From positions 1 to 64,000 of the forward strand of contig NZ_JACJQA010000043.1 in assembly GCF_014696355.1 (NCBI RefSeq): a stretch of DNA of 64,000 nt. Reading direction: 5' to 3'. This DNA comes from Pseudanabaena sp. FACHB-1998 (lineage in GTDB: Bacteria > Cyanobacteriota > Cyanobacteriia > Pseudanabaenales > Pseudanabaenaceae). This document shows, one piece after another, positions 1-8,676 of this stretch. The notes under the pieces are model-generated. The model did not search any database, was not told where the DNA came from, and worked only from the letters and a program-made list of their open reading frames with translations. The number at the start of each line of letters is the position of its first letter. Within the stretch, counting starts at the first letter, position 1. A program made the position numbers and the translations under genes.

Positions 1-58
1 CTCTTTTGAGTTCCTTACTCTTGGGGTTACTCTCTATAAATTCAGTTAATTCTTCCAA
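1..58 (-). CDS. IS630-family transposase, N-terminal fragment (runs off left edge)
   Basis: On the minus strand a frame opens at a TTG (56-58) and stays open to the window edge, giving a peptide that begins MEELTEFIESNPKSKELKR. This pattern resembles the extreme N-terminus of IS630-type transposases, just before their helix-turn-helix. The frame is closed upstream by a TAG. The nearby sequence at 98-115 looks like the element's terminus, and a similar terminus recurs in a small element near 20.3 kb. Only about 19 residues are visible, so the family call rests on a short match plus the terminus. A continuous transposase to the left would confirm it. Confidence 0.45.
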   Translation of the reverse strand, partial: MEELTEFIESNPKSKELKR

Positions 59-97
59 GTCTTTGCTTTGATTTCTTCTTCTCTATTTTTCCACAAA

Positions 98-115
98 TCA
101 TTTAGGATTGCTATA
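98..115 (-). mobile_element. Putative terminal inverted repeat of the IS630-like element
   Basis: Read on the minus strand the segment begins TATAGCAATCCTAAATGATT. Nearly the same 18-20 bases form the right end of the miniature element at 20284-20375. IS630/Tc1-type elements insert at TA, and a TA lies exactly at this boundary. The assignment is by similarity between the two sites in this window. Confidence 0.45.
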
Positions 116-135
116 TTACTAGATAAATAAAATTC

Positions 136-606
136 TTACAACTGAATAGACTCCCACTCAAACGCTTCCGTAAAGCGCGATAAATGCCTAACATTAGTCG
201 TAGCCACCACCACATAACGACTAGGAAACTCTTCCTTCAACAACTCCCAATGAGCGCAAATAATCGCATCAGCATCAATACTTATAGCATTTGCCATCGC
301 TTGCCCCTGTAAACGCGACTTTGCCCAAATATCCGAAGCCGTAATCAAAACCTGTGGCGTAACTGGCAAAAATTCAACAAACTCATGCAACTCATCTAAA
401 GCTGCTAATGGTTGCGATCGCTTCTCAAAACGCATCGATTCAAGTACCAGATTTCGCCTTACTTCATAATCGCAAATATCTGAACTAACAATATATACAC
501 CCTTAGCCAACAAGCCGTACAACCAATTTTCACAGGCAAGAACTTGATCGCGCTTATTAGGATTAGACAGTAATCCAATTACCCCTGAATCTAAAAAGAC
601 GATCAT
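136..606 (-). CDS. PIN-domain ribonuclease toxin (VapC-like)
   Basis: This 156-residue protein has the PIN layout. An Asp sits at position 6 in the first strand (MIVFLD), an acidic DYEVRR segment follows near residue 45, a DADAII segment lies near 112, and a C-terminal TTNVRHLSRF strand-helix resembles the last PIN motif. PIN proteins of this size are usually Mg-dependent endoribonuclease toxins acting on tRNA, rRNA or mRNA. The start codon overlaps the stop of the upstream small gene as ATGA, the usual translational coupling of antitoxin followed by toxin. The specific RNA target cannot be told. Its position at the tail of the rpmE-prfA cluster is unusual for a mobile module. Confidence 0.75.
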   Translation of the reverse strand: MIVFLDSGVIGLLSNPNKRDQVLACENWLYGLLAKGVYIVSSDICDYEVRRNLVLESMRFEKRSQPLAALDELHEFVEFLPVTPQVLITASDIWAKSRLQGQAMANAISIDADAIICAHWELLKEEFPSRYVVVATTNVRHLSRFTEAFEWESIQL

Positions 607-839
607 AGGTAAAGCTTTGCATCATCAGGGCGATCGCTATTAATGCTTACCTTAAAACGTTCAAAAGCAAGCTCCGCGTCTTGAATATCTACTTCAGACA
701 TTTGAGCCAGCCTTTGTCTTCTTTTCTCCAAAAACTTCATAGCCAGACTTACCTGAGTAGGCTTTTCCCAATCAGGATAACTCTTTAACCTATTCCGAAA
801 TGTTTCAGGCGAAACCCGCAAAATTTTATCGGCAAGCAT
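603..839 (-). CDS. Putative antitoxin partner of the PIN toxin
   Basis: This is a 78-residue protein if translation begins at the ATG at 837-839, which has GGAGG spaced seven bases upstream. A longer frame to 899 lacks comparable support. The N-terminal half (MLADKILRVSPETF) could be a short DNA-binding helix pair. The C-terminal half is charged and helical, ending at DDAKLYL. Its stop overlaps the toxin start by four bases (ATGA). The sequence does not match a classical VapB, AbrB or RHH pattern that I recognise, so the antitoxin role is inferred from size, order and coupling. Confidence 0.6.
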   Translation of the reverse strand: MLADKILRVSPETFRNRLKSYPDWEKPTQVSLAMKFLEKRRQRLAQMSEVDIQDAELAFERFKVSINSDRPDDAKLYL

Positions 840-918
840 TTCAAATCCTCCAAAGATTATCAAGCTATCAACCATCGATATCAGTTTAACCGATCCCACG
901 AAATGCTCACTTCCAAGC

Positions 919-1140
919 TTAGACTAAAATCTGCTCATGCGTGTCTGCATCTTCCCAATAAAGACAGCTACCATCATTATCAATAGTAAAGTTACTACGT
1001 TCCCTAGTAGCCACTCCCTTTAATGTTGGCAAGGAATCAAAAGGAACCTCTAACTTTTCCATAGAACAGCTAAGAACTAATAAGCGATCGCCTATCACTC
1101 TTGCCTCAGCAATTAGTTGGTCTTTCGCTTCCGTAGTCAC
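919..1140 (-). CDS. DUF2442-like small protein
   Basis: This is a 73-residue protein starting at GTG. It has the DUF2442 pattern: a beta strand region (RLLVLSCSMEKLEVPF), a conserved LPTLKGVATRERSNF segment and a terminal LYWEDADTHEQILV resembling the family's 'G-x-x-x-x-W-x-x-x-D' end. DUF2442 proteins are often encoded beside toxin-antitoxin modules, and this one sits between prfA (18 bp upstream) and the PIN pair, with about 80 bp to the antitoxin start. A part in the TA module is possible but not shown. Confidence 0.6.
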   Translation of the reverse strand: MTTEAKDQLIAEARVIGDRLLVLSCSMEKLEVPFDSLPTLKGVATRERSNFTIDNDGSCLYWEDADTHEQILV

Positions 1141-1157
1141 ATCATTACTTACCGTTT

Positions 1158-2264
1158 TTAAGAAACTAGATCATCACCTGTCGCGATCGCTAATTCTTGC
1201 AAACGCTCTTGCTGATCCTTCGAGATACAGCTTTGAATTACTTCTTCCAGATCGCCTTCTAAAATTGGAGGCAAAGTAAAGTTTTGCCCCAGACGATGCT
1301 CGGTTAAGCGGCTGTCTTTGTAATTGTAAGTGCGAATTTTTTCAGAGCGAGAACCTGTGCCGACCTGCGATCGCCGCATTGAGGTAATTTCGGCTTGCTG
1401 TTCACGCAATTTTATTTCATAGAGCTTAGCGCGTAAAATCTGCATCGCTCGCTCTTTATTTTGTAACTGCGATCGCTCCTCAGTACAAAAAATTCTAATT
1501 CCCGTTGGTTTGTGGAATAGGTCGGCGGCTGTTTCCACCTTGTTTACGTTTTGACCACCAGCACCACCCGATCTTGCGGTGGACATTTCAATATCTTTTG
1601 GATCGATATGTACCTCAACCGCATCTACTTCAGGCATCACTGCTACCGTAGCCGTTGAAGTATGCACCCGCCCTTGCGACTCAGTAGCAGGTACACGTTG
1701 CACCCGATGCACACCTGACTCGAACTTAAGCTTGCTATAAACGCGATCGCCCTGTACCTCAATGATGGCTTCTTTAAAGCCACCCATTTCCGCGAGGGTT
1801 TCACTGACCATCTTGACTCGCCAGCCTTGACGCTCTGCGTAGCGTGTGTATAGACGCACCAAGTCACCCGCCCAGATGCCAGCCTCATCGCCACCCGTCC
1901 CCGCACGAATTTCCAACATGATGTTTTTGTCATCATTAGGATCTTGGGGCAAGAGGAGAATCTGTAATTTCTGCTCTAAATATTCCAATTTAGCTGCTAA
2001 ATCTGCAACTTCTAGCCCTGCCATCTCCTTAAACTCAGGATCATGGGACTCCTTGAAGATTTCTTGCGCTTCCTTATAGTCCTGATCTGCTTTACGAAAA
2101 GCCTCATAGGTCAAAACCGTTTCTTCGAGAGAAGCACGCACCTTAGCAATGCGCTGAAACTCGCCGTGATCGGTCGCCACGTCAGGATCACCCATCCGAC
2201 GAGTCAGTTCATTGAAGGTTTGTTCAACCGATTGAAGTTTCTTAATTAGATAAGCAGCAGGCAT
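1158..2264 (-). CDS. prfA: Peptide chain release factor 1
   Basis: This is the class-I release factor that reads UAA and UAG in the ribosomal A site and triggers peptidyl-tRNA hydrolysis. The 368-residue length is normal for RF1. The codon-recognition loop carries a PAT tripeptide ([10 protein letters not shown]), the PxT form typical of RF1; RF2 has SPF. The catalytic GGQ lies at about residue 237 within [11 protein letters not shown]. The gene begins three bases after the rpmE stop, so the two are almost certainly cotranscribed. Confidence 0.97.
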   Translation of the reverse strand: MPAAYLIKKLQSVEQTFNELTRRMGDPDVATDHGEFQRIAKVRASLEETVLTYEAFRKADQDYKEAQEIFKESHDPEFKEMAGLEVADLAAKLEYLEQKLQILLLPQDPNDDKNIMLEIRAGTGGDEAGIWAGDLVRLYTRYAERQGWRVKMVSETLAEMGGFKEAIIEVQGDRVYSKLKFESGVHRVQRVPATESQGRVHTSTATVAVMPEVDAVEVHIDPKDIEMSTARSGGAGGQNVNKVETAADLFHKPTGIRIFCTEERSQLQNKERAMQILRAKLYEIKLREQQAEITSMRRSQVGTGSRSEKIRTYNYKDSRLTEHRLGQNFTLPPILEGDLEEVIQSCISKDQQERLQELAIATGDDLVS

Positions 2265-2267
2265 TTT

Positions 2268-2495
2268 TTATGCGTCTTTAGCGTTTTCATCAAACATGCC
2301 GTATTTACGCAAGAAGCGCTCTACACGACCTTCAGTGTCAATAATCTTTTGTGTACCTGTATAGAAGGGGTGATTGCCCGACCATACGTCAACATTAATT
2401 TCAGGATGAGTAGAACCAATGGTTGCTACTACTTCGCCGTTGCAAATTACTTTTGCTTCGGGATACCACTTGGGGTGAATTCCAGCTTTAGGCAT
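2268..2495 (-). CDS. rpmE: 50S ribosomal protein L31
   Basis: This is the 75-residue bacterial L31, starting at MPKAGIHPKWYPEAKV. An upstream in-frame start at 2516 would add seven unconserved residues. It has the WSGNHPFYTGTQKIIDTEGRVERF core of L31. Only one of the family's zinc-binding cysteines is present (VICNGE), so it is the zinc-independent C-minus form. The gene heads the rpmE-prfA pair. Other ribosomal genes that flank rpmE in many cyanobacteria (rplM, rpsI) are absent here, so the cluster has been broken. Confidence 0.95.
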   Translation of the reverse strand: MPKAGIHPKWYPEAKVICNGEVVATIGSTHPEINVDVWSGNHPFYTGTQKIIDTEGRVERFLRKYGMFDENAKDA

Positions 2496-2782
2496 AGTCT
2501 TAGCTATAAAAATCAAAAATTAAGCTTTTCTAGACTAACACAGAAGCTAACAATTAGAAATATCTAAATTTTAAAATGCTGTTTTGCAATATTTTTTGTA
2601 CTTATGGCAAAGCCCTTACATCGCTTTGCAGCTAAACCTGAACGTCGAGAAATTTTTTAAAAGCTTTGCAAGATAAGGCTTTTAAAAAATTTCTCGGCGT
2701 TCGTTTGATGGGAAATTGCTTGAAATAGGCGGGAAAGTGAGAGACTTAACAGTGATGAATTGCAAACAATTGAGCTACAAGT
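2496..2782. other. Divergent intergenic region, rpmE / ABC transporter
   Basis: About 290 bp contain the promoters of the two divergent units. The middle is occupied by a long palindrome at 2641-2701, described separately. I could not fix promoter boxes with confidence. Confidence 0.4.
2641..2701. repeat. Long palindrome in a divergent promoter region
   Basis: The arms at 2641-2664 and 2678-2701 are complementary over about 22 bp with one bulge and one mismatch. The outer part reads CGAGAAATTTTTTAAAAGC and its complement, and the loop is 13 bases. It lies between divergently transcribed genes, where no terminator is expected. Confidence 0.8.
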
Positions 2783-4528
2783 TTGAAACAACGATCTTCA
2801 AAGCGGTCTTCCTATTGGCAAATGCGAGATTACGTTTATCCGCAACGTTTTCTGATTGCTAAAGCATTTTTATGCACTTTAGTTTTTATTGGCACGATGC
2901 CTTTGCTTGCAGAATTATTGGGGCGCGTCGCACAGGCTCTAGGCAAAGGTGATGTCAACGCCATTTTGCAGATTGCTGCTTTCACTGTAGTCATGTTTGT
3001 ATTTCGAGGCTTGGGTCAGTATGGGCAGGACTCCATGATGGCGCAAGCGGCGCTAAACGCAGCAAGGGATCTGCGCGTTGATGTGTATAGCCATTTGCAA
3101 ACCCTTGATTTGGACTATTTTGCCGAATCGCGCACTGGGGACTTGTCCTATCGCCTCACCGAAGATATTGATCGCATTGGCGAAGTTATCGGCAAATTTT
3201 TTCATCAATTTGTGCCGTCAGTATTGCAATTGATTTTTGTATTGGCGTACATGATCTATTTGAATTGGATTTTGACGCTGACCACTCTGGCGGTTGCGCC
3301 TTTGATTGCTTTGTTAATTGCATGGTTTGGCGATCGCATGTTGAGCCTCAGCCGCCGCAGTCAAGACCAAGTTTCTAATCTCGCCGCCCTCTTATCCGAA
3401 ACCTTTAGCGGCATTCGCCTTGTTCGTGCTTTTGCCACCGAATCCTATGAAATCGAGAGATTTAAAGAGGAATCAGAACAAAATAGCCGCCGTAAATATG
3501 CTGCCGATCGCGTCCGAGCGATTCAATACCCCGTAGTTGGCTTTTTGGAAGCCGCAGGAATCTGCTTTTTGTTTTTATTAGGAGGTTGGCTAATCTCTAA
3601 CAACTGGCTCAAGCCAGAGCAGTTTGTTGCTTTTGGGGCAGGGGTAGCGCTACTAATTGACCCGATCGCGAATACCACCAATAGCTACAACGAACTCAAG
3701 CAAGCGGAAGCTTCTGTTGATCGTATTTTCGAGATGTTTGAAATTCAGCCTGTCGTCACTGAAAAGCCTAACGCGATCGCCCTTCCTGAAGTCACAGGCA
3801 AAGTCGAATATATTAACGTTGGCTTCCATTATCAAAGCGATCGCTCAGTTCTTACGGACATCAATCTGATAGCTAATAAAGGCGAAGCGATCGCTTTAGT
3901 TGGTGCATCAGGGGCTGGGAAATCCACATTAATGAATTTGCTAATGCGCTTTCATGATGTCAACTCTGGACAAATTCTTATTGATGGCTATGACATTCGC
4001 GATGTCCAAATTAAAAGCCTTCGTAATCAATTAGCTCTCGTTCCCCAAGAAAATATTCTCTTCTCAGGAACCATTGCCTCTAACATCGCATTTGGTCAGA
4101 AAGATTATGATGCCCAAGCAGTGGAGAATGCGGCAAAAATTGCCAATGCCCATGACTTCATTATGGAACTTCCGCAAGGTTACGATACTTGGGTAGGAGA
4201 AAGAGGAGTAAATCTCTCAGGCGGTCAGCGTCAGAGAATTTCCATCGCTAGAGCCGTTCTCCATAATCCTAAAATCTTGATCCTTGATGAAGCGACTTCT
4301 GCTCTCGATACTGAGTCAGAAAGCCTTGTCCAAGAAGCCTTACAGCGCTTAATGGAAGGACGCACAGTATTCATCATCGCGCACCGCTTAGCGACGATTA
4401 GAAATAGCGATCGCATTATCGTGTTAGAACAAGGTCAAATCGTCGAATCGGGAACCCATGATGAATTGCTGCAAAAATCAGGACGTTATGCTCAGCTACA
4501 TTCTCGCCAATTTGATACTATAGGCTAA
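2783..4528 (+). CDS. ABC exporter, MsbA/LmrA-type half-transporter
   Basis: This is a fused membrane plus ATPase half-transporter of 581 residues that should work as a homodimer in the inner membrane. Residues about 20-310 form a six-helix ABC type-1 exporter domain. The nucleotide-binding domain follows: Walker A GASGAGKST near 373, signature LSGGQRQR near 477, Walker B ILILDEATSALD near 500 and H-loop IAHRLAT near 532. All catalytic residues are intact. The frame starts at TTG (2783), with an in-frame ATG 13 codons later as an alternative. The substrate (lipid, peptide or drug) cannot be read from sequence. The next gene follows after 32 bp. Confidence 0.9.
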   Translation: MKQRSSKRSSYWQMRDYVYPQRFLIAKAFLCTLVFIGTMPLLAELLGRVAQALGKGDVNAILQIAAFTVVMFVFRGLGQYGQDSMMAQAALNAARDLRVDVYSHLQTLDLDYFAESRTGDLSYRLTEDIDRIGEVIGKFFHQFVPSVLQLIFVLAYMIYLNWILTLTTLAVAPLIALLIAWFGDRMLSLSRRSQDQVSNLAALLSETFSGIRLVRAFATESYEIERFKEESEQNSRRKYAADRVRAIQYPVVGFLEAAGICFLFLLGGWLISNNWLKPEQFVAFGAGVALLIDPIANTTNSYNELKQAEASVDRIFEMFEIQPVVTEKPNAIALPEVTGKVEYINVGFHYQSDRSVLTDINLIANKGEAIALVGASGAGKSTLMNLLMRFHDVNSGQILIDGYDIRDVQIKSLRNQLALVPQENILFSGTIASNIAFGQKDYDAQAVENAAKIANAHDFIMELPQGYDTWVGERGVNLSGGQRQRISIARAVLHNPKILILDEATSALDTESESLVQEALQRLMEGRTVFIIAHRLATIRNSDRIIVLEQGQIVESGTHDELLQKSGRYAQLHSRQFDTIG

Positions 4529-4560
4529 AGGCTCCTAATGTTGTGTAACGGTAATTTGCC

Positions 4561-5472
4561 ATGATCTTCATTAACCCTAAAATAGATTTTGCTTTCAAAA
4601 AAATCTTCGGCTCCGAAGATAGCAAAGATATTTTGATCAGCTTTCTCAATGCCCTAATTTATGAAGAGCAGCCCGTCATTCAAGATTTAGAAATCCTAAA
4701 TCCTTACCTAGCACCAAAAATTCGCGGCGTTAAGGATACCTATCTCGATATCAAAGCCAGAATTAAAGAAACTGATGGTAGCGATCGCACTGTGATCATT
4801 GAGATGCAAGTCTTAAACGTAGAAGGCTTTGAAAAGCGGATTTTGTACAATGCTGCCAAGTCCTATTCCACGCAACTTACCTCAGCCCAAAGCTACAATC
4901 TTCTTAATCCAGTCATAGCTCTGACAATTACCGATTTTGTGATGTTCTCCGAACTTGGTAACGTCATCTCAAGATTTATTCTTAAAGAAAAAGACTATCT
5001 CATCGACTACCCCATTTATGACATTGAACTAATCTTTGTAGAATTGCCAAAGTTTAAAAAGCAGTTGCCAGAGCTAAAAAATATTGTCGATAAGTGGCTT
5101 TATTTTCTTAATCAAGCGCGATCTCTGTCTGAAGTTCCTGAAGTCATAGGGGCAGTTCCCGAAATCAAAAAAGCTTTTTATATCGCTAATCAGGCAAATC
5201 TCACCCTTGATGAATTAGAAGATCAAGAAAAAAGTGAGATCTTTATTCAAGATCAGCGTGGTGCGATCACTAAAGCTATCAAGGACGGTCTTCAACAAGG
5301 CATTCAGCAAGGTATCCAACAAGGTATTCAACAAGGTATTCAACAAGGTATTCAGCAAAGTACGCTTGAAATGGCTAGAAAAATGTTGAATCTTGTAGAC
5401 GATCGCACGATTTGTCAAATTACTGGTTTATCGATCGCGGAGTTAGAAGCTTTAAAAGCCTCAAACCTTTAG
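4561..5472 (+). CDS. Rpn/PD-(D/E)XK nuclease-family transposase-like protein
   Basis: This is a 303-residue member of the recombination-promoting nuclease / 'putative transposase' family. The N-terminus (PKIDFAFKKIFGSEDSK) is the family hallmark. A PD-(D/E)XK-type core follows, with the Asp in TYLDIKAR and the E-x-Q in VIIEMQV. The C-terminal region carries a run of QQGI repeats encoded by a tandem 12-bp unit, then a short helix (ARKMLNLVDDRTICQITGLSIAELEALK) typical of these proteins. Related proteins are DNA endonucleases that stimulate RecA-independent recombination. They are abundant and copy-variable in cyanobacteria. Confidence 0.82.
   Translation: MIFINPKIDFAFKKIFGSEDSKDILISFLNALIYEEQPVIQDLEILNPYLAPKIRGVKDTYLDIKARIKETDGSDRTVIIEMQVLNVEGFEKRILYNAAKSYSTQLTSAQSYNLLNPVIALTITDFVMFSELGNVISRFILKEKDYLIDYPIYDIELIFVELPKFKKQLPELKNIVDKWLYFLNQARSLSEVPEVIGAVPEIKKAFYIANQANLTLDELEDQEKSEIFIQDQRGAITKAIKDGLQQGIQQGIQQGIQQGIQQGIQQSTLEMARKMLNLVDDRTICQITGLSIAELEALKASNL
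5293..5358 (+). repeat. In-gene tandem 12-bp repeat (QQGI)n
   Basis: About 5.5 copies of CAACAAGGTATT, with C/T and A/G variants, encode QQGI units in the Rpn-like protein. The unit is a multiple of three, so copy changes keep the frame. Confidence 0.9.
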
Positions 5473-5541
5473 CGTAGTATGATTAAAACCTTGTGATTTC
5501 ACAAATTTATAGTTAACAAAAATTTTAAGTAACTTTTTAGA

Positions 5542-6762
5542 ATGTCTCAAAGCCAACCCAATTTAGCGACCCTTTTAGAAAGAGGCGTTGTCGAAATATT
5601 TCCTAATAGCGAATCTGACAACTTGCGCGATCGCATCCAAAAGAGCGATCGCCCCCTTCGTATTAAACTAGGTATTGATCCCACCCGTCCTGATCTGCAC
5701 CTCGGACATACAGTAGCCCTGCGAAAATTACGTCAATTTCAAGATGCAGGACATAAAGCAGTCTTAATCATTGGTGACTTCACTGCTCAAATCGGTGATC
5801 CCACAGGTCGCTCAGAGGCGCGTCCCCGTCTCACACCTGAAGAAGTTGCTTACAATGCTGAAACCTATCTCGATCAGGCTAAGAAGATTCTGGACTTTTC
5901 TAGCGATCGCTTCGAGTTGCGTCGTAATGGCGAATGGTTAAATAAACTTGATTTGCAGCAAATTATCAACTTACAGGCAAGTATGACTGTCGGTCAGATG
6001 TTCGCCAAAGAAGGCTTTAGCGATCGCTACGACAAAGGCAATCCTATTTACCTACATGAATTTCTCTATCCACTTTTGCAAGGTTATGACTCCGTAGCGA
6101 TCGACTCCGATGTGGAGCTAGGCGGTACTGATCAAAAGTTTAATATTCTGGTCGGGCGCGACCTGCAACTTAAAGACTCCAATCGTCAAGGTAAGCCAGC
6201 ACAGTTTGGACTACTGCTGCCCTTACTGGTCGGGTTAGATGGCGTTCAAAAAATGTCTAAATCCCTTGGCAACTATGTTGGGCTTACCGACGAGCCATTG
6301 AGTATGTATTCTAAACTCGAAAAAGTTCCCGATGCTCTAGTTGACAAATATTTCGAGCTACTTACGGATATTGATCTTGCCACTCTCCCCGAAAATGCTC
6401 GCGAAAAGCAAAAACAACTAGCTTTAGCGATCGTTGGTCAATACCATAGTCCTGAAGCAGCACTACAAGCTCAACAGGATGCTGAAAAAATTGTGCTGGC
6501 AGGTAATACTACCGATCTTGGTGATATTCCTGAATTTGACCTCGCTCAAATTAATTTTCCTGCGCCTTTGCATTATCTAGTTAAGGCTTCGGGACTCTGC
6601 AAAAGTAACAGTGAAGCCCAAAGCCAAATCAAAAATGGTGCGGTGAAGCTTGATGGGGAAAAATTAGGCGATCGCACCTTTGCCAATGTTGAAGAATTAT
6701 CAGGTAAGGTCTTACAAGTCGGCAAGAAAAAATTTCTACGATTGACAATCCTTTTGCAGTAA
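5542..6762 (+). CDS. tyrS: Tyrosyl-tRNA synthetase
   Basis: This class-I aminoacyl-tRNA synthetase charges tRNA-Tyr in the cytosol. The 406-residue protein has the HIGH-type motif HLGHT at residue 53 and an intact KMSKS at about 237, then a C-terminal S4 RNA-binding domain ([30 protein letters not shown]). It is of the TyrZ/longer-linker type usual in cyanobacteria. The gene is 69 bp after the Rpn-like gene and ends just before a strong bidirectional hairpin at 6778-6814. Confidence 0.97.
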   Translation: MSQSQPNLATLLERGVVEIFPNSESDNLRDRIQKSDRPLRIKLGIDPTRPDLHLGHTVALRKLRQFQDAGHKAVLIIGDFTAQIGDPTGRSEARPRLTPEEVAYNAETYLDQAKKILDFSSDRFELRRNGEWLNKLDLQQIINLQASMTVGQMFAKEGFSDRYDKGNPIYLHEFLYPLLQGYDSVAIDSDVELGGTDQKFNILVGRDLQLKDSNRQGKPAQFGLLLPLLVGLDGVQKMSKSLGNYVGLTDEPLSMYSKLEKVPDALVDKYFELLTDIDLATLPENAREKQKQLALAIVGQYHSPEAALQAQQDAEKIVLAGNTTDLGDIPEFDLAQINFPAPLHYLVKASGLCKSNSEAQSQIKNGAVKLDGEKLGDRTFANVEELSGKVLQVGKKKFLRLTILLQ

Positions 6763-6777
6763 ATAATACAAGCTAAA

Positions 6778-6814
6778 AAATAGGTGTGAGAAACTTGGTT
6801 TCTCACACCTATTT
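6778..6814. terminator. Bidirectional hairpin terminator, tyrS / secreted-protein gene
   Basis: A perfect 17-bp stem (arm AAATAGGTGTGAGAAAC) has a TTG loop and T/A-rich flanks on both sides. It lies between convergent genes and suits both strands. Confidence 0.85.
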
Positions 6815-6844
6815 TAAAAAATACTAGAAATATTGATTCCTATA

Positions 6845-7534
6845 TTACTTGTCGTCTTCCTTCCGCTCTCTATCCTTAAGTTGTGCTCTTAATGCTGCTA
6901 GAGTTTCTCTGATAGATTTAGCTGTATCATCTTGCAATAAAGCATTGATGATTGCACGAGCTTTAACTGCATCAGGTCCTGTACCTTGAGAAGTGATGAC
7001 AAGACCATCAATTAATTGATTCCAAGCAGTAATGGCTTGGAAAAATTTAGTCCCATCAACCGCCGCAACTCCAATGGTTTCGGATGGTGTAGCGTTGTTC
7101 CCAAAAGGAATCAATAAAGTTAGAGCTGTAACCAATTGTCTTGCTGGTCTGCCATCACTTAAGTCCAGACCCAAACTTGTTAGTTTAGCGATTAAGCTTG
7201 ATTGAGATTTCTGGATTTCAGGGCTGTTAAAGCTGACTTTGCCTTTATCTCCAGTTAACAAGAACACAAAGTCTTGGATAGCTGGATTGCTTTGAGCTAA
7301 GGGATTTAAAATTGGTAAGCTGTTGGCATTAAGTTCACCAAGAATGAGCCTTTGTCCTTCAATGGTAATAAACACCTTGAGCCTTGACATATTGTCAAAC
7401 ACACGAATGTTGTCAGAGTTACCAAAGGTTCCTCCCAGATTAGAACCACCCAGATTTGCTTGACCCGCAAAAGCTGGCAAACTACCTGTAAAGCACAGAG
7501 CCGAAGCAAGAATTGGGAAGATTATTTTTTTCAT
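6845..7534 (-). CDS. Secreted alpha-helical protein, cassette 1
   Basis: This 229-residue protein has a clear signal peptide (MKKIIFPILASALCFTGSLP, cleavage after AFA). The mature part is mostly predicted helical and ends in a charged KDRERKEDDK tail. I do not recognise a named family. The last 120 residues resemble those of the protein at 14043-14915: both have an 'LV-AL--L' segment, then 'VD--K---A--A-N--ID', then an 'I---L--LRAQL / LRQLRAS' end. The similarity is modest and judged by eye. It follows the barrel-like gene 7624-8676 by 89 bp in the same direction, and the same gene order recurs in the second cassette. Confidence 0.6.
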   Translation of the reverse strand: MKKIIFPILASALCFTGSLPAFAGQANLGGSNLGGTFGNSDNIRVFDNMSRLKVFITIEGQRLILGELNANSLPILNPLAQSNPAIQDFVFLLTGDKGKVSFNSPEIQKSQSSLIAKLTSLGLDLSDGRPARQLVTALTLLIPFGNNATPSETIGVAAVDGTKFFQAITAWNQLIDGLVITSQGTGPDAVKARAIINALLQDDTAKSIRETLAALRAQLKDRERKEDDK

Positions 7535-7623
7535 AAAGTTGTCTGAGTTGTGTGACAGTTTGATTTACCGAAATCTAGCATCTATAGCTTTGGTTAGATG
7601 CTAGATTGTCATGAAAATATCAG

Positions 7624-8676
7624 TTACTTGCGACCTGAATAGTTGAAGCCGTAGCTGATTCCAAATATAACCTGAGTCCCAGCGTCACTATTATTGGTGA
7701 CATCAGAGTAAGTCAAGGTCAAGTTAAGAGGAACTGTAGGATCGGGTAAGAAACCTAAACCAAAGTTCAAACCTTGACCAGACCACGCGGTACTAACGCC
7801 CCACTGAGGATCGAATTGATAGCCAAGGTTAGCAAAAATTCCAACACCATCTCTACTGGTAGATTTGCGATACACACCACCACCAACACCAACAGTTGCA
7901 ATTAGAGGTTTAGGGCTATCCAAGTTATCAGGATCGGTCAACTGGGAGATAGTAGCAGCGCCATATACTGAGGATCTAACCCCACCCGCATCACGACCAT
8001 AGTTAGCAAAGTTTGTCCAACCAACTGCAACCCCTACCTGTCTGTAGAAATCTTCATACACCAGACGGTGAACCTTCAAGTCAAAGGAGCCGTTAGAGCC
8101 AAAATTACGAATACTAGTCATGTTGAAGACACCTTCAACCGCAAAGTATTGGCTAGCATTACCTAAACCAGTACCTACCGAGATGCTGCCATCAACGGTG
8201 TCTCTTTGCTTACCAGCAGTAGAACCAAATACACCAATAAAGGCATCACCTGTTTCTAGACCGAAACCAACAGGAGTACCCGCATTTAACGAGGGTGTGT
8301 AGATGCGCTTAATGAAGACGTTTTGAGTCTGAGTGTTGATCGGGCGAATCAATAATTGATTGCGAAGAATGTCAGGAGAGGTTGATGTTGAAGTACCCGA
8401 CTGAGCGATAACTGGATCTGCTGACTTGGCAATATCTACAAGATTTTCATCGGTCTTGGTAGATATATTGATTGACGAACTGGTCTTAAAAGATAAGGGA
8501 ATATCGGAAATGCTGGGCTGAGATTTCTGTAAATCTTTAGCAGAGATACTAGTCTTATTTTCAGCAACAGTAGACTGAGCTGCTACCTCACTAACTTGCC
8601 CAATTCCACCAAGACCAACGATACCACTAGCAAGTGCTAGTAATAAAGTCTTTATACTAGAGACTTTCTTTAACAT
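7624..8676 (-). CDS. Putative outer-membrane beta-barrel protein, cassette 1
   Basis: This 350-residue protein has an N-terminal signal peptide, a Ser/Thr-rich linker of about 100 residues, and a C-terminal half of alternating short glycine-rich strands ending in GISYGFNY, like a small beta-barrel closing strand. It is clearly paralogous to 12864-13898. Shared segments include VDGSIS-G-G-GNA, SIRNFGSNG-FD-K-HR-VY, GVGGG-/GAGGG-, W-G-SAWSG-G-N-G-, and the terminal F-G-SYGFN. The family is unknown to me, so barrel topology and outer-membrane location are inferred. It heads a two-gene unit with 6845-7534. Confidence 0.6.
   Translation of the reverse strand: MLKKVSSIKTLLLALASGIVGLGGIGQVSEVAAQSTVAENKTSISAKDLQKSQPSISDIPLSFKTSSSINISTKTDENLVDIAKSADPVIAQSGTSTSTSPDILRNQLLIRPINTQTQNVFIKRIYTPSLNAGTPVGFGLETGDAFIGVFGSTAGKQRDTVDGSISVGTGLGNASQYFAVEGVFNMTSIRNFGSNGSFDLKVHRLVYEDFYRQVGVAVGWTNFANYGRDAGGVRSSVYGAATISQLTDPDNLDSPKPLIATVGVGGGVYRKSTSRDGVGIFANLGYQFDPQWGVSTAWSGQGLNFGLGFLPDPTVPLNLTLTYSDVTNNSDAGTQVIFGISYGFNYSGRK

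Noticed and set aside
5215-5418. Minus-strand frame opposite the QQGI repeats
   Set aside because: Its LLNT repeats are the antisense reading of the tandem 12-bp units in the Rpn-like gene.
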